64,000 nt of DNA from Lepidodermella squamata (GCA_047495785.1 JBLDXI010000003.1:1550001-1614000); one strand, 5' to 3'. Positions 23,485 through 35,231 are shown, numbered from the stretch's first letter. The notes: generated from the sequence alone by a model not told the origin. Made by a program: numbers and translations.

Positions 23485-23492
23485 TATATAAA
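23485..23492 (+). promoter_or_regulatory. TATA box of SVSVS copy 2
   Basis: TATATAAA, 77 bp before the ATG, within a conserved block (GAACTGCGCGATATGCAATG ... CTTCGGGTATATAAATTGTG). The same block lies upstream of SVSVS copy 4 on the minus strand. In copy 3 the TATA is lost (CTTTGGGTATGAC). Confidence 0.65.
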
Positions 23493-23561
23493 TTGTGGGT
23501 ATAAGGCCGATGAAACCATTTCTTTTATTTATCAATATTGCAAATTGATCAATTGACCAAA

Positions 23562-24956
23562 ATGCGCGCTATTCTCGCCATCGCTGCTGTCGTCCTTCTT
23601 GGACTCGGTAAATACTAAATGCTCCTCCATAGAGAACGGAGTGATCAGAGTGTTAACTCTCGCAGAAAAATGAAGCCTGAATTAAATATAAAATTCCTCC
23701 TTAAAAATTGCAAAAAACTTGATTAAATGTTTTATTCTTTTTCACCATGCATGTTTACATGTAAATTTCTCGTTTTTTACACGAATTTTACATCCAATAG
23801 CGGTGAGTAATTTTTTCGAGAATGGTATCATTGGAATGAACGTTTCTTGCGCTATCAGGCTAAATTCGCAGTTTTCTTGGGAAGTTGTTACGCGGTTTGG
23901 CCACTCTGTTAATTGCGCGGCATTTTTCGGCCTTTAATGGACTCTGAGAGCGGTTCAACGGAGCAAAGGAAGTTTGTTGTTTCTGCTGAATCGTTGAAAA
24001 AATTTCGGACCCTGTCACTAAACGCCGGATATGACTTGATCGACACCTGGTGCTTTCCTTACCCGGCAGTTAGAAATCCCGGAAACAGGTTTCGAGCGCT
24101 GTGGAGAGCCGAAAAAGTTCACAAAGACGTCATCAAGTGAAAAGCCTACGCGCTGACGCAGACCTTTGAGATAACCTTCGATATTGACAGCAAGAAACTG
24201 CATGATATGCTGTCGTCGGCTACAAATAGCGCCGAGCAATCAAGCTCTGCAGAAGTTGACAGTGATTCGGCTAATTCAACTCCATCTACTCCATCAACAG
24301 AATTGATCGCCCAGCCAGATTTAGCAAGCAAATCGATTGATATACCAAGCACGAGCTCGCCATCGCCGATAGTGTCCTCGAATCCTCAAGTTATTGTCGT
24401 TTTGACCCCGATCGTCCGTTACGATGGAGCCCTCAGTCGGCTTTCGCCTTCCGAGAATCCGTCTATGAACACCCCGATACCGGCTCGAAAAAGGGGTCGC
24501 CCTGGTGATACGATTGACGAAGTGCGCAGTAAATCGTTCTCTATGTGCTCCTCTATTCGCTAATTTTTCTCATTTCCCCCAGCTTATTCCGAGGCCAAGG
24601 TGTGGAATGTCGAGTCGAAGGAGATGCACCGCAACTACCACAAGAGCGCCAGTGTCTCGGCGAGCCGGTCCTTCGAGAAGAACCGCAAGGCCTTCGGCAA
24701 GTGGTGGGCCGCCCCGAAGCGCCACCACGGCAAGAAGTTCGGCGGCAAGATGAACAAACGCCGCGGCTCCTACTCGAAATCGGTCTCCGTCTCGGTCTCG
24801 TTCTCTGGCAACAGGCGCAACTACGGCGGTCGCAAGTTCGGCCGTCACGGCAAGGCCAACAAGATGGCCGGCAACAGGTGGGGCCACAACTTCGGCAACA
24901 AGTTCGGCTACAACTTCGGAAAGGGCAAGGGCAACAAGAAGGGCTCGTACTCGTAA
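23562..24956 (+). CDS. SVSVS-family basic secreted protein, copy 2, C-terminally truncated
   Basis: Exon 1 at 23562-23607 encodes the signal peptide MRAILAIAAVVLLGLG, and exon 2 at 24583-24956 encodes the mature chain. The mature protein is dominated by Lys, Arg, Gly, Asn and Ser, with SVSVSVSFSG and a NRWGHNFGNKFGYNF block. It would be strongly cationic. Near the end a 5-base loss turns the TCCTACAGCAAG of the other copies into TCGTAAG, giving an early TAA. It therefore ends at KKGSYS without SYSKSVSASN. The intron is 975 bp against 58 bp in copy 4, because an unrelated gene-like sequence has inserted (23937-24563). The TATA box is at 23485. Function unknown; a matrix, glue, cuticle or antimicrobial role would fit the composition but is guesswork. 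Confidence 0.7.
23937..24563 (+). pseudogene. Intronless gene relic with AT-hook-like motif inside SVSVS copy 2 intron
   Basis: One frame runs about 208 codons with a single internal TGA at 24138-24140. Before it come MDSESGSTEQRKFVVSAESL and a YDLIDTWCFPYP segment. After it come FEITFDIDSKKLHDMLSS, a Ser/Thr/Pro-rich stretch and KRGRPGD, which resembles an AT-hook core. Composition and frame continuity suggest once-coding sequence, such as a retrocopy or transposon-derived gene, disabled by one nonsense codon. It sits wholly in the intron on the same strand as the host gene. Not recognised at family level. Confidence 0.4.
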
Positions 24957-25384
24957 GTCGGTCAGCGCTTCCAACTAAAAAACATATGCTCAAAAGCTTG
25001 TCCGTCATGAAGGATGCTTTTTGCAATTGAAAGGATTTCGAATAATTTGCCTAATAAACATTATTTTCATGATGAATATATTTTGTTAGGTTCACGAGGT
25101 CATCTTATACATGCTGGTATTTGTATTTTAAGCATTTTTCAAATCTCAATTAAAAACTTTGTTCAAACTCTGATTCACATCAGGGTAAACGTTTTTGCTA
25201 ATCTACTATAAAATTCCCGTATTATGACTTACAAAAACACCAAACATCATTATAACTTCAATTTAACAACAATAATCAAATAACAGCATTACAATCATCA
25301 GTTAAAAATAATGCATTGTAATAATGAATTACTGTGATGTCAGCAAATGTCAAGTCATATAATATCAAGCTCTTTAGTTTCCAT

Positions 25385-28300
25385 CTATCGGCGCTTGAAA
25401 CAATGCGCGTGGGTCGCGCAGAATATTCCTGTCGAGTGGAAAATCAGCGCAATCGATACCGCCAGATTCTGTGAGGTGGGGTGATTTGCAACACCTAGGA
25501 GAACAAATATCGCTCCACAGAATGAGGTCATCGTTAACGCCGCCGCTCTCCTCATTGGGTCAATGTCCGAGGTTTCCTTCGTCATAATAATGGTCTTAGT
25601 TACAGACCTCAGCGAGTAGGCCAACAGAGCGCAAGATACAAGAACAACTGCATGACTTCCTGTCAGGATTCCCAGCCAAATCGTGTCGAATTTCGATGTA
25701 AGTGACGCCTCTTCAACCGAGTAATAAGTATCGATGTTTTCGTCGTAAAACTCTGAAACAACTTGCAATTGCAATTGTGCTGGATCGTACAGGAACCATA
25801 TGATCAGAATCGTTGTGTTGACAAAGGTCCACGCAAATGTTGCGTAGCAGCTCAATTTGTCGTGCTTCTCTGCTTCAGCATGCGAATAAATCACATTAGC
25901 TTTGCGAATTGATGCCTTACTCAACGAATCGTCTTGGCGAATCTTCGCATTGCCGGCCACACTTTGCCTAACGTCACGCTGAGCCAACTTTTTGAATAGC
26001 GCCTTGCGATAGAAGAACAACTTGCTGAGCAGAATTCCATGGATCAATGTGAGTCCGGTTACAAGCAGAAACGTTCTAGCTCTGAAAATGTCGAAATTTA
26101 CCCTGCTAGTCCTGCTTTTCTCGTCTACTAGACCAAAGGCATAACATCCTGAGGATATCAGGAGAAAAAGGCATCCGAAAGCAATCAACAGCCTGCTTTT
26201 GCTGTAATCTGATCGCAAAAGTGTTCGCAACATGACGATGCATTTCATTGAGATAACTAAGCTGAGAAAAGCGATTATAGCTACAGACACACCCCAATCC
26301 TTGAGAGGAATAACGTTATGGAGACTCCACTCAAGGAAAATGCTGTTAACGCAAACTCGAAAATCGATAATTTACGATCAAGGCAAAAAATGAGCAAAAA
26401 ATGGTCGCTCACACAAATTAAATCACCATTTTTCAGCCACACGCCATTACGCACTAGAAAATGACCGGTCGCAGGTAAACTGCAGCGATTTTCACCTTGC
26501 TAGACTCAATTTATTCTAAATCCAAATACATATTCGGAAAGCTCAGGTCAGCGCGATTGGATCGGCCGAAAAACATATTTAAAAAATCGCAATATTAAAG
26601 ATTGCAGTTGCGATTTACGCGAATCATGATTATCTAGATTATCAAGCGATTCATGCAATTCCGCTAGCGTATTGTGGAATTACTTGAGAAAATATTGGCG
26701 ATTTGGCACAAATATATTAATATCTCGACACACCAAGCACGATCCCAACCGTACTAATTCTAAATTCTAACCGTAGATTTAATTTCGCCCCTTTCCCTTG
26801 CCCAGATTCCCCTTTTCGATCTGTCCACGGACCGGATCCGGGAGCTTGTATTTTAAATTGAACCTTCAGAATATCTTAATGCGCTGAGTGATGCGGTCTC
26901 ACTCCGGGAGATCCCACATTAAACGGAATTCAACAAAACCGATAATTTTAGTTCGCTGGAACGACAGCTTACGCTCCGAACAGAAATCGATGAAACCTAT
27001 AGTACTCTAATTAAATATAGTTTCACATAAACTATATGCCGAATTATTATCCAAAGCTCAATTTAATTCCCCAGCCTGAATAAGCCCCCTGTTGTCGGTT
27101 GCTTTCAAACAATAAGATACTCGGATATTAATTCGGCATATACGGTATAAATTTTCATATAGTTTCCTGGTGAGGAATCTTTCTATTCAATTTTATCGGA
27201 ATCCATCGAAAATATCGAAAATGGGCTTTTATCGCGAATCGCAGACGACTTGAGCTTCGTTGGCCAGGCATTCATAGATCGAATGACGGAATAATTTTGA
27301 CAAATTACGGTCAAGTCGTGTTCACAAAGTAATAGGTGGCAGCTAGCCATATAGTGTATAAGGCTTACATACATGTAATTGCAGATAATCTCTCTTAATT
27401 ATATCTAAAATTTGGTTCTGCAACAGGGAAATTGTGAATTTCCATAAGTCACAAATAATAGTAATGGCAATAGCAATGACATGATTGTCTATGAGCAATA
27501 ATTATCATTATTTTTGATTTACTATTCCTGGGAAATTAAAAATGTTGACGGATGTAATCTTTACTATACTTCCTAATCTTGGTCGGAAAATTAACTCCAC
27601 GGAGATCAGATGAGCTCGTCAAATCTCAATTGTGATGCGCATAAAAATGTGAAGGTGGAGATAATCTTGATTCGCGTAAATCGCAACTGCAATCTTTAAT
27701 ATTGCGATTTTTTAAATATGTTTTTCGGCCGATCCAATCGCGCTGACCTGAGCTTTCCGAATATGTATTTGGATTTAGAATAAATTGAGTCTAGCAAGGT
27801 GAAAATCGCTGCAGTTTACCTGCGACCGGTCATTTTCTAGTGCGTAATGGCGTGTGGCTGAAAAATGGTGATTTAATTTGTGTGAGCGACCATTTTTTGC
27901 TCATTTTTTGCCTTGATCGTAAATTATCGATTTTCGAGTTTGCGTTAACAGCATTTTCCTTGAGTGGAGTCTCCATAACGTTATTCCTCTCAAGCCCCAA
28001 TCAGTATTTTTTGATCTGCGGGCAAATTTAGCCATGTCACTGAAATTGTGATTTCCCCTACTGCGTTTCGAATTTAACGCATGAATTGAATAGGAGCTTA
28101 AATTTGATAAATCATCTCCTGCAACAATTTTGTAATTAAGAATTAGTGGTTTACCGGGTGACCAAGTCATGACGTAGTTAGGGTAGCTATCCATCTCTAG
28201 CCTGGGCGAAAACTTCTCCAGACCATTGCGCAGTCCGTAGAATGAAGTTAGCCCAACGCTTTGGTTTGCTATGGAACCGACTATCTTGGGATTAGTCGCG

Positions 28301-29393
28301 AAATCCGATAAAGTCATGTTCTGAGTCGATAACATAGCTTCAGTGTTGTTGAGGCTTAAAATGGCGTATAGAGCAACATCGTGGCAAGGATGTCGTTTCG
28401 AATAATCAGACGTTTGTCGGAACAATCCATCAGTGTATTCTTCATAGAGCTGCTCAAACTCTACGAAATCGTAGCCAAGACTAGTTTTGGTTGAACTTGG
28501 CACAGTGTCGGTAGAAAATCCTATGTAAACACCATACTTTGTCTGCTCCATTATCATCGCTCCGGTGCAATTAGTCTTTGGGTTGATTACTGATGGGAAT
28601 GAGAATGGTTCTCGAAATGTGTCGTTACAAACACGTATCTAGGCCCTGTAATTCCGAATCTGTAAGCAGCACAAAGGAACTCGACATTGCTGAACCACCG
28701 GCCTAAAGAGACCACAACAACTCGGACGTTGCTTTTCTTCAGCGAGATCATCATCTCGTCACTAACTTCGGTGTCAAAGGAATCGAACCAATGAATATTG
28801 ATACCATTTCGTAAGCTACCCTCGTAAAACGTTTTTGCGAGCTGGAAATCCAGAGTGCGGGTCGAAGTTATGAGGCCAACGTTTCTCCAACCTTGGAAGA
28901 ACCTGATGTAGTAGATCCATGACATGGCCATTACATTCCCTGGGTTATTCAAGCGATAAAGATTCGGGTAGAATTTACGATTCCCCTCTAAAACCGGGGA
29001 AGAGCAGCCGACTGTGAGTGACACCATGTTGAGGTGATGCAAAGCCGATGCGTAAGGTATGCAGCCCACAGATGAGGTTGGCCCTAATGTGAGTGGTGAT
29101 TGAAACACTGACGATTCAAGTTCAAACGATCGAGCGTAATTCACGAGGTGACGAGTCGCCAAATTCGAGTTGGCAGCTTCATCTTGCATTTGCAGCTGGA
29201 TACGGTAGTTTGGCAAGATATCAGACCTGTTGTTTACCAAATCAACGACAAATTGCGTTGCAGCAACGCAGGCTCGGCCATCATCTGGTTCAAAACCAGT
29301 ATAGCTTGCTAAACCAAAAAGGGAAATAGTTTTCGACTTGGGCTCTGAGGAGCTGCAATAAAAAATCGCAAATAACGTGATAAATCGAAGCAT
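25385..29393 (-). pseudogene. GABA-B-like receptor B, interrupted by a DNA transposon and frameshifted
   Basis: Minus-strand receptor of the A/F subtype. The signal peptide starts at MLRFITLFAIFYC (29393), and the N-terminal lobe is open to about 28590. There a small deletion after YVFVT shifts the frame. The second ligand-binding segment resumes at about 28557 and runs to 28003. A 1695-bp transposon (26300-27994) with an 8-bp target duplication then splits the gene just before TM1, after SKNTDWG. The 7TM domain (25385-26290) is open, with the GABA-B-like TM3 block TFLLVTGLTLIHG and the TM5-side block WLGILTGSHAVVLVSC. It ends right after TM7 (HCFKRR). With two independent lesions it is unlikely to make a receptor. 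It lies 3' to 3' with SVSVS copy 2, as receptor A does with copy 1. Confidence 0.9.
26300..27994. mobile_element. Non-autonomous DNA transposon, 1695 bp, 335-bp terminal inverted repeats, 8-bp TSD
   Basis: Inserted in receptor B. Ends are CTTGAGAGGAATAACG... and its exact complement ...CGTTATTCCTCTCAAG. The two arms, 26300-26634 and 27660-27994, are inverted copies of equal length with very few mismatches. CCCCAATC is present on both sides (26292-26299 and 27995-28002), whereas receptor A has a single CCCCAATC at the same site, proving an 8-bp target duplication. The interior of about 1 kb contains no transposase, only an internal palindrome around 27010-27170. An 8-bp TSD fits hAT, P or Merlin superfamilies, but the terminal sequence is not one I recognise. 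The near identity of the arms implies a recent insertion. Confidence 0.92.
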
Positions 29394-30146
29394 CTTCTTC
29401 TTTATAGATTTGGATGATATAAACGATTCCAATGTAGCGCTGGAGCATAAACCTGTCGCTTATTTATTGATCATTTGGCAGAATTCCCAGGAACATCGCC
29501 AGGCAGCCTTGATAGACAGAAAATCAAAGGAGTGAATGCGCAGATTTTGCACTTCCTGTGTGATCAAAACATCCGATTCGCGTTAAAAATTCTGATTTTG
29601 AGCGTCCGCCTACAAAGTCATGGACACCAGTTAACAATTATGATTCCTTCGTAATTTTCGTAGTATGCCCCATGTTAAAAGGCGCTAAGTGCTATGCTTG
29701 TGATATTGTAGCGGCTGTTGAGAAATTATGCAATTGCGAAAGAAAGCAAGTACTATGAGCCTTTTGGGCTTGCATATCGGCTGTTCAGATCTAATCAGGT
29801 AAAATAAATTAACTGGATAGTGCCTAGTTTGGTCCATACTGCGACTGTTGACCAAAGAAAGGTCTTTTTTTGCTTGAAAAGTTGAAAAACCTCGGGGAAA
29901 AAATTGCTTTATTCTTTTATTCGAGACTGGGTTTCACTATTCTGGACAGGATAATTGGTACATAAAATTGGAAAGAGACAATTATGAGAAATTTACGAGT
30001 AAAAGTCACGAACGATGAGCTATGTACCAAATCTAAAGCTACGAATGACACCATTTTCACATTACAATTTTTGCGTTCCAATAACTAAGTGGATATGTTC
30101 GGAATAAAGAGCTTTGTAACATCTTGATAGCTGCCAGTTGAAAGCC
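29394..30146. other. Spacer between receptors B and D
   Basis: No gene. The block at 29445-29625 (GTCGCTTATTTATTGATCATTTGGCAG..., ATTTTGCACTTCCTG...) recurs at 34425-34640 before receptor E, so spacers were duplicated together with receptor genes. Confidence 0.55.
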
Positions 30147-32438
30147 TCAATGCAATTTGAATGCCTGGGCATAAATTACACAGAAAATGCTCGTCGAGTG
30201 GAAAAGCAGTGCGATAGACATCACCAAATTCTGTGGCGATGGATAGTTAGCGACGCCTACGAGAATCAAGGTTGTGCCCAGGAAAGAAGTCACTGCGATA
30301 AATGACGCTCGTCTAAATGGGTCCAAGTCCAATGTTTCTTTAGCCGAAATTAAAGTCTTCGATGCATTCCTCAGAGAGTAGGATAGACAGGCGCAGCTTA
30401 AGAGAATAATGCCATGAAATCCCAATAAAATTCCAACCCATACAACATTGACATTGGATGCGTAGGATGCTTCCTCTACTATAAAGAAGGTATCAATGAC
30501 TTCATCGTAATACTCAGAGACAACATGACGAAACAGCAAGATCGGATCGCTGATAAACCAAACAATCATGAAGATTGCGCTAAGAAGAGCCCAAAAAATA
30601 GTCGATAAGCAACTGACATTTTCATGCCGCATTCTTAGGGAAATCGACTGAGTGCTGATCGCCGTGTTAACTGTTCCAATGGTCGAATCATACTGGCTTT
30701 TACCATTCAAAAAACGCCTAACACGCTTACCCAGATTAGCAATGACAGCTTTACGCAACCAAAAAAGTTCGGTGAATAGAATACCATGCAGAAGTGCAAG
30801 CCCGATTACTAGAAGGAAGAGTCTTGCTCTGTGTATGTGAAAGTTTGCAGGGCTGTCTTCCTTCTCATCAATTATTCCAACAGCAAAACATGCAGAAGAA
30901 AACTCAAGGAGTAAGCATCCGACTGCGATAATACGTTTGGATTTAGACAAGTTTGATCTAATGAGCCCTTTCAAAACGATAGCGCTCTTAAGAAGTAGAA
31001 GTAAGCTGGCAAGTACTATCACAACCACACTGGCCCCAAAGTCGATATCTTTAGATATGCGGACGAATGTCGCCATGTCACTGATATTCAGTATCAGAAT
31101 CGATGACTTGAATGGGAGTATTGAGTAGGAGCTCAGATTTGACATATCGTCTCCAGATATTATTTTGTTGTGGTGCACCACAAATTTATCAGCTGACCAA
31201 GTCATGACGTAATTCGGGTAGCTATCCATCTCTAGCCTGGAGGAAAACTTCTCCAGACCGTTACGCAATCCGTAGAATGAAGTTAGTCCAACGCTTTGGT
31301 TTGCTATTAAACCGACTATCTTGGGATGAGTCGCGAAATCCGATAAAGTCATGTTCTGAGTTGACAACATCGTCTCAGTGTTGTTTAGAGTAAGAAGAGC
31401 TTGAGTAGCTATGTCATGGCAACCAAGAAATCGTGCATCGTCGGAAAAGTTGCGAAATGAAACCCCAGCGTATTTTTTGTAAAGCTGCTCTAACTCTGCG
31501 AGGTTGTAACCGAGACTTGTTACATCAGAGCTTGGGAAGATTTCTTGAGCCGATCCTATGTATACTCCATACTTCGTCTGCTCAATAATCATGGCTTTGG
31601 TGCAATTTGACTTGGTGTTGATTACTGATGTCAATTGGTCTCGAAATGCGGCGGCATACGTTACAAACACGTAATTAGGCCCAGTAATTCCGAATCTGTA
31701 AGCAGCACAAAGGAACTCGACATTGCTAAACCAACGGCCCAATGAGACCACAACAACTCGGACGTTGCTTTTCTTCAGTGAGATCATCATCTCGTCACTA
31801 ACTTCGGTGTCGAAGGAATCGAACCATCGAACTTTGACACCACTCCGTAGGCTACCCTCGTAAAACGTTTTAGCTAGTTGGAAGTCCAGAGTACGTGTCG
31901 AAGTTATGAGGCCAACGTTTCGCCACTTCTGAACGTGCTTAACGAAATAGAGCCAAGACATTGCTATGACATTGCCTGGGCTAGTCATTCTGTATAGATT
32001 CGGGAAGTCTTTTCGATTTGCTTCAAAAACTGGAGAAGCACATCCCCCTGTTAGCGAGACCATGTTAAGATGATGCAAAGTTGACGCGTATGGAATGCAG
32101 CCGATAGTTGTGCCTGGCCCAAGTGTGATTGGCGATTGAAGGAAGGTTTTCTTGGTTTCGAAGAAACGTGTGTAGTCGACTAGATGCTTCGTCGCCATAT
32201 TAGAATTAGAAGATTCGTCCCTGATGTCGAGATGAATCCGGTGCCTCGGCAAGATGTCTGATCTATTGTTAACCAAGTCAACAACAAACTGCAAACCTGC
32301 AACACAAGCTTTGTCAGTTCTTGGCTCTAGTCCCGTGTAAGAGACCAGCGCCATAAGAGATATTGTTTCAGACTTATTATCGGCTCTGCAACGGTTTATT
32401 CCAAGTAATAAGAGCAAAGGGGTCATCGATCGGAACAT
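30147..32438 (-). CDS. GABA-B-like class C GPCR, receptor D (intact)
   Basis: Single uninterrupted frame of 763 residues from MFRSMTPLLLLLGINRCRA, a signal peptide. The frame stays open 77 codons further upstream, but this start matches receptors E and G. About residues 22-460 form a periplasmic-binding-type (Venus flytrap) domain with the GABA-B-like GCIPYAS and SLTGGCASPVFEANRKDFPN blocks. About 475-755 form the 7TM domain, with RARLFLLVIGLALLHGILF (TM3), WFISDP (TM4) and VVWVGILLGFHGIILLSC (TM5). It resembles metabotropic GABA receptors more than glutamate receptors. The Cys pair linking TM3 to ECL2 in class C receptors is absent. The protein stops at AQAFKLH, with no cytoplasmic tail or coiled coil. 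Ligand unknown. Confidence 0.88.
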   Translation of the reverse strand: MFRSMTPLLLLLGINRCRADNKSETISLMALVSYTGLEPRTDKACVAGLQFVVDLVNNRSDILPRHRIHLDIRDESSNSNMATKHLVDYTRFFETKKTFLQSPITLGPGTTIGCIPYASTLHHLNMVSLTGGCASPVFEANRKDFPNLYRMTSPGNVIAMSWLYFVKHVQKWRNVGLITSTRTLDFQLAKTFYEGSLRSGVKVRWFDSFDTEVSDEMMISLKKSNVRVVVVSLGRWFSNVEFLCAAYRFGITGPNYVFVTYAAAFRDQLTSVINTKSNCTKAMIIEQTKYGVYIGSAQEIFPSSDVTSLGYNLAELEQLYKKYAGVSFRNFSDDARFLGCHDIATQALLTLNNTETMLSTQNMTLSDFATHPKIVGLIANQSVGLTSFYGLRNGLEKFSSRLEMDSYPNYVMTWSADKFVVHHNKIISGDDMSNLSSYSILPFKSSILILNISDMATFVRISKDIDFGASVVVIVLASLLLLLKSAIVLKGLIRSNLSKSKRIIAVGCLLLEFSSACFAVGIIDEKEDSPANFHIHRARLFLLVIGLALLHGILFTELFWLRKAVIANLGKRVRRFLNGKSQYDSTIGTVNTAISTQSISLRMRHENVSCLSTIFWALLSAIFMIVWFISDPILLFRHVVSEYYDEVIDTFFIVEEASYASNVNVVWVGILLGFHGIILLSCACLSYSLRNASKTLISAKETLDLDPFRRASFIAVTSFLGTTLILVGVANYPSPQNLVMSIALLFHSTSIFCVIYAQAFKLH

Positions 32439-32539
32439 TTTTGCTTTCTTAGCTTGATTTCTGACTGTTTTTGTCCACAGTAGCAGCGTGTTTGAAAATG
32501 CGACACATTTGTTTAATCGCACCATTTTGAAAGCATGCT

Positions 32540-32548
32540 GGCGGAAGT
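32540..32548. promoter_or_regulatory. Shared GGCGGAAGT element upstream of receptor D
   Basis: GGCGGAAGT (ACTTCCGCC on the gene strand) lies 102 bp before the start codon within a longer conserved block (CATGCTGGCGGAAGTAAACT). Receptors E and G have the same block at 103 and 104 bp. An ETS-like GGAA core is visible. Whether it is promoter or 5' UTR is not known. Confidence 0.45.
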
Positions 32549-33235
32549 AAACTGTAGCTTTTAACGGGAGTCGTGGCTTCCAGCTGGATTGTTTCCGCAG
32601 AACATCCGCCAAGCGCAGTTGAGATTTAGGAAATACCGGCCGTTTTTTATTACACTTTAGTAATCTCAACCCTAACGCCCCGTAATCCGCTTTGAACTAG
32701 ATAGGTGGGCACACACACCTTTCTAGACTTTTTACGAAATATACGTTTCCGTTTTTTACTGCGTCAAGCCACTGAGCAACATGAGATGGCGACATTATGA
32801 AACTAACGAGGTTAAGTATCTTTAATGAATCCGAACAATGAATCCGAACAATGAAGTTAATGATCATCAAATTGTTAATCTAGCCGTCCTGAACTATAGT
32901 ATACTTATAGTATGAGAGGTAGCGAGAATCCTGTCGAATGAGACAGAAATGCAAGTGACAAGACCAGGTGCGATGCAGTCGGATGGCTAGATAAACCGAA
33001 TGGACCTGTTCCATAAAAGATGTAATACTGAGTGGAACCAGTGAATCCACACTGTTCTTTTAATGTTCGGAAGGATTGAAACCTGATGAGAATTTAAAAA
33101 TCGATGTTCAAATCATTAAGATCATTCTCTCTGGCGAATGTTTTATTACCAAAATAGTCTTTCTTTATTTATGATCTGATTTTCAGACATGCCGTTTTTG
33201 TCAACAGGGCAAAGGGCAACATACATGGAACTGAC

Positions 33236-33426
33236 ATATCGTTAGCGTCGTTGAATAACTCGGATTTAGACTTGTTTACAACCATTTTAATGTGACGGGT
33301 GACGAGTAAAAAGAGGTGTTGCTAACGTGAACGAAGGGGCCAAAACAAATGACTTTATTACTTGTCAACAATCATCTTGAAATTGATGTAAACTAAATCC
33401 GAGTTATTCAACGACGCTAACGATAT
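33236..33426. mobile_element. MITE with 33-bp perfect terminal inverted repeats, 191 bp
   Basis: Left arm 33236-33268 starts ATATCGTTAGCGTCGTTGAA and is the exact reverse complement of 33394-33426. The interior is non-coding. It directly abuts the next element, sharing the ATAT at 33423-33426. Confidence 0.85.
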
Positions 33427-33630
33427 CGCGACTTGCGACGATAGCGCGCCATAACATTGTGCCGGAAATAGAAACAAATGGCGCAAAACTAACTTTCTGC
33501 ATCTTCGCAAAGTCAGTCGCTTGCCTGATCGCTAGAAAACAGTTAAAAACCAGTTTTTTCTGCGCTTCAAATGCATTACTCCATTTGTATCTATTTCCGG
33601 CGCAATATTATGGCACGCAAGTCGCGATAT
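33423..33630. mobile_element. Second copy of the 12.2-kb MITE family
   Basis: Ends ATATCGCGACTTGCG and CGCAAGTCGCGATAT. The inner arms GTGCCGGAAATAGAAACAAA and TTTGTATCTATTTCCGGC match the element at 12223-12428. Confidence 0.75.
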
Positions 33631-33656
33631 TCTCCTCATTGCATTACTTGTATAAG

Positions 33657-33697
33657 GCATGTTGGCGGAAGTTGACTAAACCTTAATGGGGTTCACG
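33657..33697. promoter_or_regulatory. Orphan copy of the receptor upstream block
   Basis: GGCATGTTGGCGGAAGTTGA and CTAAACCTTAATGGGGTTCA match the blocks 5' of receptors D, E and G. No receptor start lies about 100 bp away; the MITE at 33423-33630 is there instead. Probably the relic of a lost or displaced receptor gene. Confidence 0.4.
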
Positions 33698-35231
33698 TCT
33701 TTCAGTTGAATGTTATCTGTAGTACGTTCTTTGTGCGTGATTAAGGAATACTAACCATGTCATTGCATTTTATCTGAAAAATCTGAATACTCTCAGTTTG
33801 GTCCGGGCTCAAACGACAAGTGGGCGCATGAACACCCCCTTTTATTATTACGACACTTTGAAACTTGAGAGGTGACTAGGGGAGGGGGCTACCGTATATG
33901 TTCCTATAGTAGTCCATCCACTAATCCACAGGGACGTTATAAGGGGCCCAGTCGGTTCGAAAACATCAAAACTGACTGGTTCACCAAAAATCATTTTTGA
34001 AATTTTCATAATTTCGCGGTTGAAATTTTAGTAGCCCGGGCTGCTATGATGGGAACAAATACGGTATGTTCTATTTTGAAGACACATAGAGACCCGCCGT
34101 TAATGGTATATTACATTTGCCTGGTACGTTCTCAGTATGAATAAGTGTTTCGGGTTCAGGTTTCAGGTTGACATCAATTGGAAATGAAGGACAAACGAAA
34201 CTATGCTAACAGGTCGTTTTGTTCAGCTAACGTTATTAATAGATCAAATGCCTGCCCGGTGTCTCGACTGAACATTTTGCTTCATGTTTCACCTTAAACC
34301 TGAGACGCTATAGTGGAATTGTTGAAATAAAATAGGCAAACAACTGCCCGCTTATTGGGAAAAGATCGATGTTTTTGTCAGGCAGAATTCTCCGACGTTG
34401 TGACCGAGTGGCCGAGCTGAAGTACTAACCTGTCGCTTACTTAAGTATTGATCATTTGGCAGCATTCCCAGGAACTGTTATGGCTTACTAAATAAAAGTC
34501 GCCAGTCGCCAGGCAGTCTTGATAGACCGAAAATCAAAGGAATGAATGCGCAGTTTTTGCACTTCCTGTATGATCAAAACATCCGATTCCAGTTGAAAGT
34601 TCTCACATTGAACGTCCGCCCCCATAGTCATGGACACCAATGAGGATGAAAATTTCAGGTTAAAAGGCACTAAGCATGTGAGATTCAAACATAATATTAC
34701 ACACCATTATTTATTCGACCTACAAAATACAGTCAACAATATTTAGCAATTAAAGTCTCCTTCGTAGATCAACTTTGAACTTCATTCTGTTTCGGATTGA
34801 GAGGGCGAAAACGAGCAATTTCAATGAGCCTGCCTGGCTTGAACTAAGGCTGGTCAGATCTAATCAGGTAAAAGAACTTGACTTTCTAGCCGAAAAATGG
34901 ACGATGAAATGAAATGAAAACGTCTTATATCTACGGTACTGCAAACTGCAACCTTAGAAAGAGCTTGGTGGAAAAACCTAGGGGACAATCTGGGATTTTA
35001 TTTGAGACTTGCTTCCAATGTGGATTGGCTAATACACGTACAGGTAATCGGAAACAGACAATGAAACAGGACAAGTCCAAGATGCAATTGCGAATATTGT
35101 CATATTCACGAAAAAGACTTACAATTACGAAGAACCCCATTTTCATATTAAACTTCATGCACACAAGGGGTAAACGATCATGATAGCTATAAAGAGTTAT
35201 GCAACATTTTGACGATTCCAAGCGGAAAGGC
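33698..35231. other. Spacer between receptors D and E
   Basis: No supported gene. It contains the duplicated spacer block at 34425-34640 described for 29445-29625. Confidence 0.5.

Noticed and set aside
24553-25026. Long open frames antisense or out of frame to the SVSVS exons, including Arg/Gln-rich and Val/Ala-rich ones
   Set aside because: They occur opposite every SVSVS copy and follow from the GC-rich, repetitive codons of the real frame. No signal peptide exon or splice site supports them.
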